A DNA stretch of 64,000 nt from Anaerovorax odorimutans DSM 5092 (GCF_000426305.1 NZ_KE384518.1:1-64000), one strand, 5' to 3'. Shown: positions 1-8,771, numbered from the stretch's first letter. Made by a program: numbers and translations. The notes: a model not told the origin generated them from the letters alone.

Positions 1-88
1 TGTGTACGCGAGGTGTACAAACTCCAATTTTTTTAATATTTATTTATTAAACATTATTGATTTTTCAACGTTAATAAGCATACTGTTT

Positions 89-661
89 CTATATGTCATT
101 ATTTCGAAACATCCCTTCATTAATTTTCGAAAGTTGATTGTAATCATTAAAATCTACCACCTTAATTATACCTAATTCTTCACCTTCTTCTGAATATATA
201 GTACCTGTACTGTCAACATTTATTTTATCCGTGTTAAGTAAAATAGGTCCGTTTTCTCCCATTACCCTACCCACATGCTGCAGGCTAAGATACCCTTCAT
301 CATCTAAAGTAAACGACCCATTTCTAGTATATAAGCTTCCTTCATCAGTTTGGATTTCAAAAAAACCCTTATCCACAATTGCGAAATCCAAAGGTCTGTC
401 TGTTTCTTCAAAAACACCTTGTGTATAATTTGTTACCGATTCATCTATTGTTCTAATCATTGAAGAAGTATTTAACGGCTTACTGCCGCTCTTATCTTTA
501 TTCCCTGTTCTATATAAAAGTTCCTCCTGAAATGTTTTGGACACCAGAGTATCTCTTTTGTATCCAGGTGTTGATACATTTGCCATGTTATTACTTATAG
601 TATTTAAATTCCTGTTCTGCGAAAGCATACCCGATGCAAGGGTATAAAAACCTTTTAACAT
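89..661 (-). CDS. FlgF/FlgG-like flagellar rod protein, C-terminally short
   Basis: The N-terminal half is a flagellar rod/hook family protein: it opens with MLKGFYTLASGML and carries the family signature NNMANVSTPGYK near residues 24-35. Rod proteins of the FlgF/FlgG (Bacillus FlhO/FlhP) type form the distal rod between the MS-ring and hook and are usually about 250-270 aa. This one stops at 190 aa, just after the central domain (VVDFNDYNQLSKI...), so the C-terminal D0 helix that normally packs into the rod is missing. I read the three frames after the stop and found no continuation. It is the last gene seen in the flgB-flhA-fliA operon, 13 bp after fliA. It may be decayed, or the rod function may be supplied by another copy. 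FlgF and FlgG cannot be told apart here. Confidence 0.8.
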   Translation of the reverse strand: MLKGFYTLASGMLSQNRNLNTISNNMANVSTPGYKRDTLVSKTFQEELLYRTGNKDKSGSKPLNTSSMIRTIDESVTNYTQGVFEETDRPLDFAIVDKGFFEIQTDEGSLYTRNGSFTLDDEGYLSLQHVGRVMGENGPILLNTDKINVDSTGTIYSEEGEELGIIKVVDFNDYNQLSKINEGMFRNNDI

Positions 662-674
662 TTTATTTTCCCTT

Positions 675-1454
675 CTAATCTTTAAAATAATTTTCTACAT
701 ACAATCTTAACTTTCTCAACGCTGCAGCATGAATTTGTGAGATACGCGGCTCACTAACATCCATAACCCTTGAAATTTCTTTCATGCTTAGCTCTTTCCT
801 GTAATATAAAGAAACAACCAATTGTTCCTTTTCCCTTAACGATTTTACTGCTTCATTCAATATTTCTGAAAGCTCATTTCTTTCTAAGTTTCGAGCCGGA
901 ATATGATCAGTCTGAGATTCTATAAGCTGATCTGAAATAAAATTTGTTTGAAGACTATCCATTAAAGTATCTAATGACAATAAATGATATAGATTTGTAT
1001 CACCCAATGCTTTTAAATACTTGTCAAGGCTCATTCCTAAATAATCAGCAATTTCTTTATCCTTAGGATATCTGGCAAGCTTAGAAAACAATTCATTATA
1101 TGCTTTGTCAATATCTTTACCTATCTTGCGCACACTCCTGGGAACCCAATCCTGCTTTCTTGCAATATCAATAATAGTTCCTCTTATTCTTAGAGAAGCA
1201 TAACTTTCAAACTTTACATTTTTAGAGGCATCAAATTTATCTATTGCCCCCATTAAAGCTATAATTCCTTCATTAATCATATCTTCTATATCAGTAAAAC
1301 TTACATAAACCCCTCTCATCTGCATAGCAATAGTTTTTACAATATAGCTATATCTAATTACTAGCTCTTGCTTAAGCTTTTCTTCTTTGGTCTCCCTATA
1401 AATCGAAAATAATTCCTCATTTGTTTTAGACTCTAATTCACTGGATAGAAGCAT
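675..1454 (-). CDS. fliA: RNA polymerase sigma factor for flagellar operon (sigma28/FliA/SigD family)
   Basis: The 259-aa length is typical of sigma28. Region 2 is recognisable (EDMINEGIIALMGAIDKFD, then FESYASLRIRGTIIDIARKQDWVPRSVR, about residues 55-110), as is the region 4 helix-turn-helix (LSMKEISRVMDVSEPRISQIHAAALRKLR, about 220-250). It directs transcription of late flagellar and chemotaxis genes and is held by the anti-sigma factor FlgM, which is encoded on the opposite strand at 13.4 kb. It lies 17 bp after flhA, where other Firmicutes have flhF and flhG in between. Likely target promoters are listed before cheA and flgM. Confidence 0.95.
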   Translation of the reverse strand: MLLSSELESKTNEELFSIYRETKEEKLKQELVIRYSYIVKTIAMQMRGVYVSFTDIEDMINEGIIALMGAIDKFDASKNVKFESYASLRIRGTIIDIARKQDWVPRSVRKIGKDIDKAYNELFSKLARYPKDKEIADYLGMSLDKYLKALGDTNLYHLLSLDTLMDSLQTNFISDQLIESQTDHIPARNLERNELSEILNEAVKSLREKEQLVVSLYYRKELSMKEISRVMDVSEPRISQIHAAALRKLRLYVENYFKD

Positions 1455-1471
1455 AAATCACCCTCACATTT

Positions 1472-3526
1472 TTAAACAACAATATTTCCTACTGCTTGAA
1501 TTTGTATATTGTTTGCAATCTCTCCAAAAGATAGGACATACAAATTTGGATAAAATTGTTCAATCATTCTATAAAAATAAAGACGTATTACATTACTTGT
1601 TAAAATAATCGGAGCCTGTGATAGTTCGGTGAACTTAGGTAATTGCTCTTTCAATTGTCCGATAATGCTCTGCATCACATCAGGACTCATGGCTAAATAT
1701 ACTCCTTGTTCATTTCTTGTCAAACTTGATAAAATCGTTTTTTCTAATTCAGTATCAAGGGTCAATACTCTTAGCTGACCATTTTCACAAAATTTTCTCG
1801 TAATAGTACGTTTTAATGCCATTCTTACATTTTCTATCATAACATCCACATCATTAGTTGCTGCCGAAGAATCTATCAAACTCTCTAAAATTGTAACCAA
1901 ATCCTTTATCGGTACGCCTTCTTTCAGCAGATTAAATAATACCTTTTGAAAATTTCCATAAGAAATTATATTAGGAATTGCTTCCTCAACTAACTCCGGA
2001 GAAATTTTCTTTGTATTTTCTATTAATTGCATAACTTCCGCCCTGGTAAGCAGCTCATGTACATTGCGCTTAATAGTCTCAGACAAATGGGTAAGCATAA
2101 CAGATAATGGATCAATTACGGTATATCCGTATATTTCAGCCAAATCCTTTTTGTCCGATGTAATCCATTTGCTTGGAATACCATATGCAGGCTCTATCGT
2201 ATCGATACCATCAATTTCACCAGTAGGATTAGGCGGTTCAAGGGCCAAATAATAGTCTACTAAAATCTCACCACTGCTTATTTCTTCTCCCTTAATTTTA
2301 ATTACATATTCATTAGTGTTTAAAACTGCACTGTCTCTTAATCTGACAGATGGAACTACGAATCCCATTTCCTGCGCAAACTGTCTTCTGAATATAACAA
2401 TTCTGTTTATTAAACTTCCTCCACTATTTTCATCTACTAAAGGTATTAGACTATAACCAAATTCCATTTCTATAGGTTCTACATTTAGCAACGAGTAAAT
2501 ATTGTTTACATCTTTAAAATATGAATCTTCATCAAATTCTTCCTGCTCATATTCTTGATTCACAATTTCATCTTCAACATTTTGCTTCTTCTCAGCACTT
2601 ATTAACCTTATACCCAAAGAAATTAATATTACAGCAAGTATTATCGGCTGTACAGGAGGTGCTCCCGGAATGAATACCAAAAGTCCGATTATAACGCCCG
2701 ATATTACCAAAACTCTAGGCTGTGATAAAAACTGTTTTGTTACATCCTGATTTAAATTACTCTCTGATACAGACCTTGTTACTATCATACCTGTTGCGGT
2801 GGATATAAGCAGTGCCGGTATTTGTGAAACAAGTCCATCTCCAATTGTAGCAATGGAATATACTTGCAGAACTTCAGAAAATGGCATATTACTTTGCACA
2901 ATACCTATGATTGTACCTGCAACAAAATTAATCAAAGTAATTACGATTGCCATAATAGCATCGCCCTTTACAATCTTTGTTGCACCATCCATAGCCCCGT
3001 AAAAATCTGCTTCTTTTTCAATTTTATGTCTTCGTTCTCTAGCTTGTTCTTCTGTAATCAATCCGGAACTAAGGTCTGCGTCAATTGCCATCTGCTTTCC
3101 TGGCATAGCATCTAAAGTAAATCTGGCTGCTACTTCTGCAACACGTTCAGCTCCTTTAGTAATTACTATAAATTGTACCAATACAATTATTAGAAATATA
3201 ATAACACCAACTACTACATTCCCCTGAAGTACAAAACTTCCAAAAGTTTTAATAACTTGACCCGCTTCACCCTGCTTAGTCAAAATCAATCTGGTTGAAG
3301 AAACATTAAGCGCAAGCCTAAACAAAGTGGTAATCAAAAGAAGCGATGGGAATATGGAAAATTCCAACGTTTCACTTATGTACATTGTAGTCAATAATAT
3401 TATTAAAGATATTGTGATGCTAATAATAAACATCATATCTAATGCAAAAGGGTTAAGAGGAATTATTAATAACAAAACGACAATAATTACAAATATAGCC
3501 ACAGTGTTACTAAATATTTTTTTCAT
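1472..3526 (-). CDS. flhA: Flagellar type III export gate protein FlhA
   Basis: The 684-aa protein has the FlhA layout: about eight N-terminal membrane helices in the first 300 residues, the conserved cytoplasmic loop (GAERVAEVAARFTLDAMPGKQ and AIDADLSSGLI, about residues 125-155), and a large soluble C-terminal domain that docks export substrates and chaperones. FlhA forms the nonameric ring of the export gate and couples proton flow to export. The gene sits directly after flgB and before fliA, away from the flhB/fliPQR cluster at 23-26 kb. The start ATG is preceded by CGGAGAT. Confidence 0.97.
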   Translation of the reverse strand: MKKIFSNTVAIFVIIVVLLLIIPLNPFALDMMFIISITISLIILLTTMYISETLEFSIFPSLLLITTLFRLALNVSSTRLILTKQGEAGQVIKTFGSFVLQGNVVVGVIIFLIIVLVQFIVITKGAERVAEVAARFTLDAMPGKQMAIDADLSSGLITEEQARERRHKIEKEADFYGAMDGATKIVKGDAIMAIVITLINFVAGTIIGIVQSNMPFSEVLQVYSIATIGDGLVSQIPALLISTATGMIVTRSVSESNLNQDVTKQFLSQPRVLVISGVIIGLLVFIPGAPPVQPIILAVILISLGIRLISAEKKQNVEDEIVNQEYEQEEFDEDSYFKDVNNIYSLLNVEPIEMEFGYSLIPLVDENSGGSLINRIVIFRRQFAQEMGFVVPSVRLRDSAVLNTNEYVIKIKGEEISSGEILVDYYLALEPPNPTGEIDGIDTIEPAYGIPSKWITSDKKDLAEIYGYTVIDPLSVMLTHLSETIKRNVHELLTRAEVMQLIENTKKISPELVEEAIPNIISYGNFQKVLFNLLKEGVPIKDLVTILESLIDSSAATNDVDVMIENVRMALKRTITRKFCENGQLRVLTLDTELEKTILSSLTRNEQGVYLAMSPDVMQSIIGQLKEQLPKFTELSQAPIILTSNVIRLYFYRMIEQFYPNLYVLSFGEIANNIQIQAVGNIVV

Positions 3527-3538
3527 TTATATCTCCGT

Positions 3539-3931
3539 TTATTCTCCTGTAATAACCATTCTAAGTCTTGTAAACTGATCAGAGATCTGATTTGCCATAT
3601 ATTGATACTGCAATTGGGTTCTGGCCAGTTCTACATTTTCCACATCAACATTTACATTGTTTCCATCCATTCTGATACTCTCATCGTCACTTTGATGTAT
3701 CATCATTTTAGAATTTTGAATTTCCTTTGCAATATCACTGGATTTTGCAAATTGTCCGTTACCAAATTTTGAAAGATTACTTCTCAGTTCATCTTCAAAC
3801 GTTACGTACTTTGCTTTGTATCCAGGAGTATCACCATTCGCCACATTTTCTGATATAACTCTTTGTTTCTGCCATAAAAAATCTAAGCTTTTTTGGCTTA
3901 AATTAATTGCATTATTGTTTAGCCAATCCAT
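3539..3931 (-). CDS. flgB: Flagellar basal-body rod protein FlgB
   Basis: The 130-aa protein has the FlgB signature (ISENVANGDTPGYKAKYVTFEDEL, residues about 26-50) and the short two-helix rod architecture, ending with the helical QYQYMANQISDQFTRLR segment. FlgB is the proximal rod subunit on the MS-ring/FliE junction. In most Firmicutes flgB-flgC-fliE are adjacent; here flgB opens a separate operon with flhA and fliA, while flgC-fliE are 36 kb away. A strong Shine-Dalgarno (AAGGGGAG) precedes the ATG, and a sigmaA promoter lies 53 bp upstream. Confidence 0.95.
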   Translation of the reverse strand: MDWLNNNAINLSQKSLDFLWQKQRVISENVANGDTPGYKAKYVTFEDELRSNLSKFGNGQFAKSSDIAKEIQNSKMMIHQSDDESIRMDGNNVNVDVENVELARTQLQYQYMANQISDQFTRLRMVITGE

Positions 3932-3983
3932 TAAGTTAACTCCCCTTCTTTTTTATATTTATAAATTTATATATAATTAATTA

Positions 3984-4012
3984 ATTATACTATTTTTTTG
4001 ACAAATAAACAA
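3984..4012 (-). promoter_or_regulatory. sigmaA promoter of flgB-flhA-fliA operon
   Basis: Read on the minus strand: -35 TTGTTT (4007-4012), a 17-bp spacer containing seven consecutive A, and a perfect -10 TATAAT (3984-3989). The start would be near 3977, leaving a leader of about 45 nt before flgB. The match is to the housekeeping consensus, so flgB, flhA and fliA may be expressed independently of the c-di-GMP-controlled operon. Confidence 0.55.
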
Positions 4013-4066
4013 CTGATTTTACATTATATTACTTTATTTTTCAAAATTTTTTTATAATTCTCATTA

Positions 4067-4151
4067 AAAAAGACCGAGATTATGAACTGACCCTCATAGG
4101 TTGGATTTTTAGGTCTAACCTACGGGGTTACATCATTGATCTGGTCTTTTT
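4067..4151. repeat. Long imperfect palindrome: bidirectional terminator and possible IS-end relic
   Basis: The outer arms AAAAAGACC (4067-4075) and GGTCTTTTT (4143-4151) pair perfectly; AGAT/ATCT continues the stem past one bulged G. Inside, ACCC (4090-4093) pairs GGGT (4125-4128) and TAGGTT (4097-4102) pairs AACCTA (4117-4122) around a 14-nt loop. The whole 85-nt structure sits between the SLH gene stop and the flgB promoter and would terminate transcription in both directions. The core TGAACTGACCC resembles, from memory, terminal repeats of IS3-family elements, so a MITE or solo IS end is an alternative origin. No coding potential is seen in 3932-4223. Confidence 0.6.
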
Positions 4152-4223
4152 CATTTGAATATAAATATTCAAAATATTATATTATCGTATTTAAAACATT
4201 AAACATATACAAGTATTGATTTT

Positions 4224-7200
4224 CTATAAGAATCCAACCTCAAAATGTGCACTGTTAGGATCTTCCGTATCTATAGTAAAGTTCATAACTAATGGTCCTG
4301 CTTTATTTCCCGACTTGTCATAAATAGAATAATTAAAGCGAATACTTCCATTATTCACCATGTCAGTAAATTTAATAATTACACCTTTTACAGCACCATT
4401 TATATCAGTTGTGCTCTCTATACTATAACTACCTCCGGAAACTTGAAGTTTACTGTTTAATACAGCTTCCGTCAACGGCAGCAAATCTCCATTTTCAGTT
4501 TCTGTATAATATAAAGGTTTATTAAATGTAAGAGAAAGCTCACCGTCACACTTGTAAATACCTGAAGGAGAAGTTATATTCGTAATAATTGTATTTGCAT
4601 ATAATCCTAACGGTGTCTTATCAAGTGGTGTCATACTGGAAATAGAAACCACGTCGGAAGGATCTCCGAATTCTTTTTCAGCTACTGCATAAAAAGTATA
4701 GTATTTTTCAGTTTCCAATGAGCTGCATGAAATTTTCACCGATTTATATTTAGTTGATGTGACTTCTCCATAAGATACAGCTTTTGCATCTTCACTATTG
4801 TATTTATCCTTTATCTGCTGTGCCGTTGGCTCTGCTTTTCCTCCAGGGAAAGTTGTACCCTTAGGGTATACAATCCAATATATGGTTGCATCACTGTCAA
4901 TGGTTGTAGACACTGTTACCGATCCATCATCCGAGCTGGCTACTCTTGGCCCATCAACAAATTCAGGAGTTGTAACAACAGTAGTGGAAACATCTTCTTT
5001 TTGCACATCAGAGAATTCCGGAGGATTTCCCTTTATAAGATAATATACTTCATAGTCCGTTGCCGGCTCCAACCCTTCTATGGATGTAACATACTTACTG
5101 TTTCCATACGGAATTTCTAAATTACCTATTTTACTTCCTGAAGGTCTGTAACTTCCGTTGATTATACTCAAAGCGCTTGGCGTAGATGAAACAGTACCTT
5201 TTTTAACTGCTAAATAATATAATGTTGCACTTTTATCTGCACTGGCAGTCAATTCAACTGAAGTTTCCTCGCCGCTGCAGTCAAAGAATTTCAAAGTAGG
5301 AACTACCGTATCTATAAAGTAAGCAGTACATTTAAAATTATCAGGTTTATTGATTTGATAAATCTTTCCTTCTTTTATCATTGAATCTAAATTTTCTTTT
5401 ACACCTTTAACTATTACAGTAAGATTTTTATTAGTTCCTGCAATTCCTTTAGCACTTATATTAACATTCCGATTCCATGTATCTCTTTTTGTATTTCCTT
5501 CAACTTCTGTAAATGAAATATAGTATTCCTTTTCACTTAAGGAATTAAAATCATCAAATGAATAATTGCTGCCACCTCCTGCTTTATTTATAAAATATGC
5601 TATAGTATAAGGTTTCTCTTTCGGTAAGAAAAAGTTCCCTAATAATTTTTTACCGTTCTTGTCTTTCACATATAGATTAAAATAAACATCTGTATCTGAT
5701 TCTAAAACAGTATCATAACATAATTCATCATTATCTGATTTTTCTTTTGGCTTTATTTGAAATGCTATATCTAAATTAGGATATGTGTCAGGGGCTTCTA
5801 TCTCATTAAAAGTTATACTCGGTACCAATTCCGTAGTGGTAAATGTAAGTTTTTGTAATTTTGATTTATTGCCAGCGCTATCCTTCATAGCTATATAAAA
5901 ATCATATGTGGTTTTATTTGATAAGCCGCTGATATTAAAAGTTGTTTCACTGCTTCCGCTGCATGATACAGTATTACCTTGCAAAGAACCCGAAACATTT
6001 TGTGCTAAGAGTTTATCAATTGTAGGTGCACTGGATTTTTCCGGCAAAAGTGCCCAATATGCAGTACAATTTTTTGATGGCAGAACACTTATTGTAGCAC
6101 TATTCTTTGAAATGGATTTAGTCTTAGGGTATCCATTTTCAAAACTAAGAGGACTATTGTCTACAGTTTCAAAAGTATTTTTTTCTATATCTGAATCATC
6201 TTCTCTTAGATCTACTAATACTGCATATAATTTATATTCTACGCCTCCTTTAAGTCCTGATAGTTTAACGGTAACTTCCTTATCGTTTAAAATTCCCATA
6301 TTACCGGATTTTGCAGCATTACTGCTGTTCAATTTAGTTAGATCATCTAATGAAACCGATCCATCTGTGGACTCTTTTAACATCCAATATACCTTCCCCG
6401 GCTTATTTACCTCAAACAGTACATCCGCAGAAGTGGCAGTGATTTCTTTAATTTTTGGATATCCGCTTTTAAATTTTGGTTTTAATGAATCTAATTCTGC
6501 ATCCTGATTTGTCATTTTTTTCCCATTGATTGTTGTCGTAATTCCCGGTCTTATAATAATATTTTCAGGCAGCATAGAAATGTTTACATTATCTGAGTTT
6601 ACTACTACTGAATCAACTTCTCCTTCACCTGTTACAGTAGTATTTGTATCAATAAACATCTCTTCTGTATCTGTATCTTTTTCAAGAAATACCTTTGATC
6701 CTGCACCAAGCTCATCTACAGTCAATCTGGAAATATAGCCTTTATGTAAGGAAAGAGAATTTCCTTCTCCCATAATTTTAATATCTTCAAAATCTCCTGA
6801 AAGTTCTAATTTTGTTCCGCTTTCCCCTTTTAAAATTATATCATTGAATGCAGAATCTCTGACATTTCCTTCTTCTAAATATGCATTGCTTTTTATTGTA
6901 GTCGTATTAATTGTAGTATCCCCTTCTGCTCTGAAGCTGATTTTCTTGCCAAAAACGGAATCTATAATAAGATGATTAATATTACAATCAGTGAGGACAA
7001 CACTGTTTTCACCTACATTGCTTTCTCCTGTTCCGCTTACAATCAAGTCTCCTTCAACAGTAACATTTTCTAAACTAGTATATCCTAATCCAACTCCTGC
7101 TGTTATATACAAGTCACCTGCAACGTTTGTGTTTTTCAAACTTGCCCCAGACTGTATAACTGAAACATTTCCTTTAGTATACCCATAGCTGTTATATCCC

Positions 7201-7835
7201 CTATCTTTTACAATATATCCTGCAACTTCCGATAATACCTTAGCCATTTCACCACGCTTCATCTGGCCATTTGGTCTGAATGTATTATCAGGGTAACCTT
7301 TTATATAGTTCTTTTCTGCAGCAGCATTTATGTAATCCTTACTCCAGTTGCTGAAATTTCTGCTATCCTCAAATTCAAAGTTATCTTCATTTATTCCTTC
7401 AATTTTCAAAGCTTTGCAAAGTAATACAACAGCTTCCTCTCTTTTTAATAGTCCATCAGGATTTGCCTTATTTTTCCCCGAACCTTCAAAATATCCTTGT
7501 TTTGCGGCAATTGAAATATCATCAGCATACCATGCATTTTTATCTACATCTTTAAACTTCTTTACACCTTTTTCGGTATACCCAAAAGCTCTGTTAATCA
7601 TAGCCACAAACTCAGCTCTTGTAATGGCGTTTTCCGGATAAAGTCTTCCATACGAATCACCCTTCATTACGTCTTGATTTACCAAGTTGTTTAAATACGT
7701 GCTTGCCCAGTGTTCAGAAGAAGCATAACTCTCCGAATCCCTGCCCATGTCAACAAATATCATACTTGTAAAAAAAACAACGGATAGAGTTACTGCCCCT
7801 ATTTTTTTCATACATTCTTTGACTGTAATTTTCAT
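4224..7835 (-). CDS. SLH-domain surface protein with beta-solenoid and repeated FN3/Ig-like modules
   Basis: The 1203-aa protein starts with a basic, hydrophobic signal peptide (to about residue 40, ending ESYASSEHWAS). Three SLH modules follow (about residues 42-215), each with the TRAEF/KREEA/KRGEM helix motif and a Y/F-P-x-N/D-G-type turn; these anchor proteins to pyruvylated secondary wall polymer. Residues about 220-440 are short hydrophobic beta repeats of solenoid type. From about 455 onward come beta-sandwich modules with a recurring aromatic pair: GKVYWML, CTAYWALLPE, ATLYYLAVKKG, ATIYWIVYPKG. It is secreted and wall-bound. It lies between a PilZ gene and flgB but has its own promoter and terminator. 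A role in adhesion or the S-layer is inferred; no enzyme motif was seen. Confidence 0.9.
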   Translation of the reverse strand: MKITVKECMKKIGAVTLSVVFFTSMIFVDMGRDSESYASSEHWASTYLNNLVNQDVMKGDSYGRLYPENAITRAEFVAMINRAFGYTEKGVKKFKDVDKNAWYADDISIAAKQGYFEGSGKNKANPDGLLKREEAVVLLCKALKIEGINEDNFEFEDSRNFSNWSKDYINAAAEKNYIKGYPDNTFRPNGQMKRGEMAKVLSEVAGYIVKDRGYNSYGYTKGNVSVIQSGASLKNTNVAGDLYITAGVGLGYTSLENVTVEGDLIVSGTGESNVGENSVVLTDCNINHLIIDSVFGKKISFRAEGDTTINTTTIKSNAYLEEGNVRDSAFNDIILKGESGTKLELSGDFEDIKIMGEGNSLSLHKGYISRLTVDELGAGSKVFLEKDTDTEEMFIDTNTTVTGEGEVDSVVVNSDNVNISMLPENIIIRPGITTTINGKKMTNQDAELDSLKPKFKSGYPKIKEITATSADVLFEVNKPGKVYWMLKESTDGSVSLDDLTKLNSSNAAKSGNMGILNDKEVTVKLSGLKGGVEYKLYAVLVDLREDDSDIEKNTFETVDNSPLSFENGYPKTKSISKNSATISVLPSKNCTAYWALLPEKSSAPTIDKLLAQNVSGSLQGNTVSCSGSSETTFNISGLSNKTTYDFYIAMKDSAGNKSKLQKLTFTTTELVPSITFNEIEAPDTYPNLDIAFQIKPKEKSDNDELCYDTVLESDTDVYFNLYVKDKNGKKLLGNFFLPKEKPYTIAYFINKAGGGSNYSFDDFNSLSEKEYYISFTEVEGNTKRDTWNRNVNISAKGIAGTNKNLTVIVKGVKENLDSMIKEGKIYQINKPDNFKCTAYFIDTVVPTLKFFDCSGEETSVELTASADKSATLYYLAVKKGTVSSTPSALSIINGSYRPSGSKIGNLEIPYGNSKYVTSIEGLEPATDYEVYYLIKGNPPEFSDVQKEDVSTTVVTTPEFVDGPRVASSDDGSVTVSTTIDSDATIYWIVYPKGTTFPGGKAEPTAQQIKDKYNSEDAKAVSYGEVTSTKYKSVKISCSSLETEKYYTFYAVAEKEFGDPSDVVSISSMTPLDKTPLGLYANTIITNITSPSGIYKCDGELSLTFNKPLYYTETENGDLLPLTEAVLNSKLQVSGGSYSIESTTDINGAVKGVIIKFTDMVNNGSIRFNYSIYDKSGNKAGPLVMNFTIDTEDPNSAHFEVGFL

Positions 7836-7914
7836 TTTTTCTCACCCATCCTATTTGAAATTTAATATATTTACCTGATCAACACTATTACTAACATGTA
7901 ATGTATCTACATTT

Positions 7915-7943
7915 ATTATAATAACAATTTATTATAGTTACAA
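7915..7943 (-). promoter_or_regulatory. sigmaA promoter of the SLH protein gene
   Basis: Minus-strand reading gives -35 TTGTAA (7938-7943), a 17-bp spacer and a perfect -10 TATAAT (7915-7920). The -35 overlaps the stop codon of the upstream PilZ gene. The leader to the SLH start is about 70 nt and contains the Shine-Dalgarno AGGATGGGTG just before the ATG. Confidence 0.5.
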
Positions 7944-8669
7944 TTTATTTTTTTCTTCATCTTTATTTTCTTCTTCTTTATTTTTTCCTTCATTTTCTTT
8001 TTCTTTATTTTTTTTCTTTTTATTTCCTAATTGAGTTTGAAATACAAACTGTCTTATAATGCTTTCCTGAGAAGCTTTCATATCAATAAATTGGCATCCA
8101 TAAGAATATACATTATTTTTTTCCTTTGTTTCTCTTAGTATTTTCATTTCCAATATTATAGGAAAACGGCCTAAAGTAAAATCTGTTATTATATGATCCC
8201 CCACCTCTAAGTTTTCATTTTTACCCTCCGTTATAAAACATGCACCCCCTGCGCTGATATCTTTAAATCTAACAGGTATTTTAACAATAGCTCCATTATC
8301 CTTCGGTTCTTTTGAAACAGCTTCTACCACTTCAACATAATTAATACTCACTTTAAAATCTTTACGCCTTTGAACATGCTCCAAAAATTTTAAATGTTCA
8401 ATATGTACACGTCCTTTTAATATATATCCTGCTCTTCCTGTATATAAAAGTATACCTTTATCATCATTGATTATATTTAATCTCACAGGACGGCCTTCTG
8501 TAAGAGTACCTTTTTTAGCCTCTGTAATATCAATATATATAATAGCTCTGTTTTTTTCTTCTTCAATTTTTAATAATTTTCCGGGGATTTTTTGAGTATC
8601 TGCATCATCAAGAATTAGTATTATCTGAGCCCCATCTAATTTATCCGTGTTCCTATTGCTTTCGTTCAT
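7938..8669 (-). CDS. PilZ-domain flagellar brake-like protein (YcgR family)
   Basis: The 243-aa protein has a YcgR-type N-terminal beta domain (about residues 15-95) followed by a PilZ domain (about 98-215). YcgR/MotI proteins bind c-di-GMP and slow the motor through the stator or switch. The DxSxxG motif is intact (DISAGG, residues 137-142). The arginine motif reads QRRKDFK (100-106), so the second Arg of RxxxR is Lys106. The C-terminus is a highly charged Lys/Glu/Asn tail of about 25 residues. It is divergent from cheA with about 100 bp between, so it may be co-regulated with chemotaxis. Whether it still binds c-di-GMP is unclear. Confidence 0.85.
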   Translation of the reverse strand: MNESNRNTDKLDGAQIILILDDADTQKIPGKLLKIEEEKNRAIIYIDITEAKKGTLTEGRPVRLNIINDDKGILLYTGRAGYILKGRVHIEHLKFLEHVQRRKDFKVSINYVEVVEAVSKEPKDNGAIVKIPVRFKDISAGGACFITEGKNENLEVGDHIITDFTLGRFPIILEMKILRETKEKNNVYSYGCQFIDMKASQESIIRQFVFQTQLGNKKKKNKEKENEGKNKEEENKDEEKNKL

Positions 8670-8710
8670 TTAGTTTAATCCTTTTTTTTAAATTCTTTAA
8701 GCAGTAACGT

Positions 8711-8736
8711 TATTTTATTTTCCATTTTGTCGATAT
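8711..8736 (+). promoter_or_regulatory. Candidate sigma28 promoter of the chemotaxis operon
   Basis: GTCGATAT (8729-8736) matches seven of eight positions of the sigma28 -10 GCCGATAT. The -35 is poor: TATT at 8711-8714, 14 bp upstream, or TAAC at 8705 with a longer spacer. It lies 36 bp before the cheA ATG. The call rests on the -10 and on the genes downstream. Confidence 0.35.
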
Positions 8737-8771
8737 ACTATTTGAGATAATTTTTAAGGTGGTGTAAAAAT

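Noticed and set aside
1-20. GTGTAC direct repeats and a TGTAC/GTACA inverted pair at the left edge
   Set aside because: Too short and cut by the window edge; no gene or known site could be tied to it.
4067-4151. A second c-di-GMP riboswitch before flgB
   Set aside because: GGCAAAC and GACGCAAAGC blocks are absent, and the fold is a simple long hairpin.
5908-6507. 199-codon plus-strand frame inside the SLH gene
   Set aside because: It is antisense to a well-supported coding region, has no family resemblance, and fits the shadow of codon bias.
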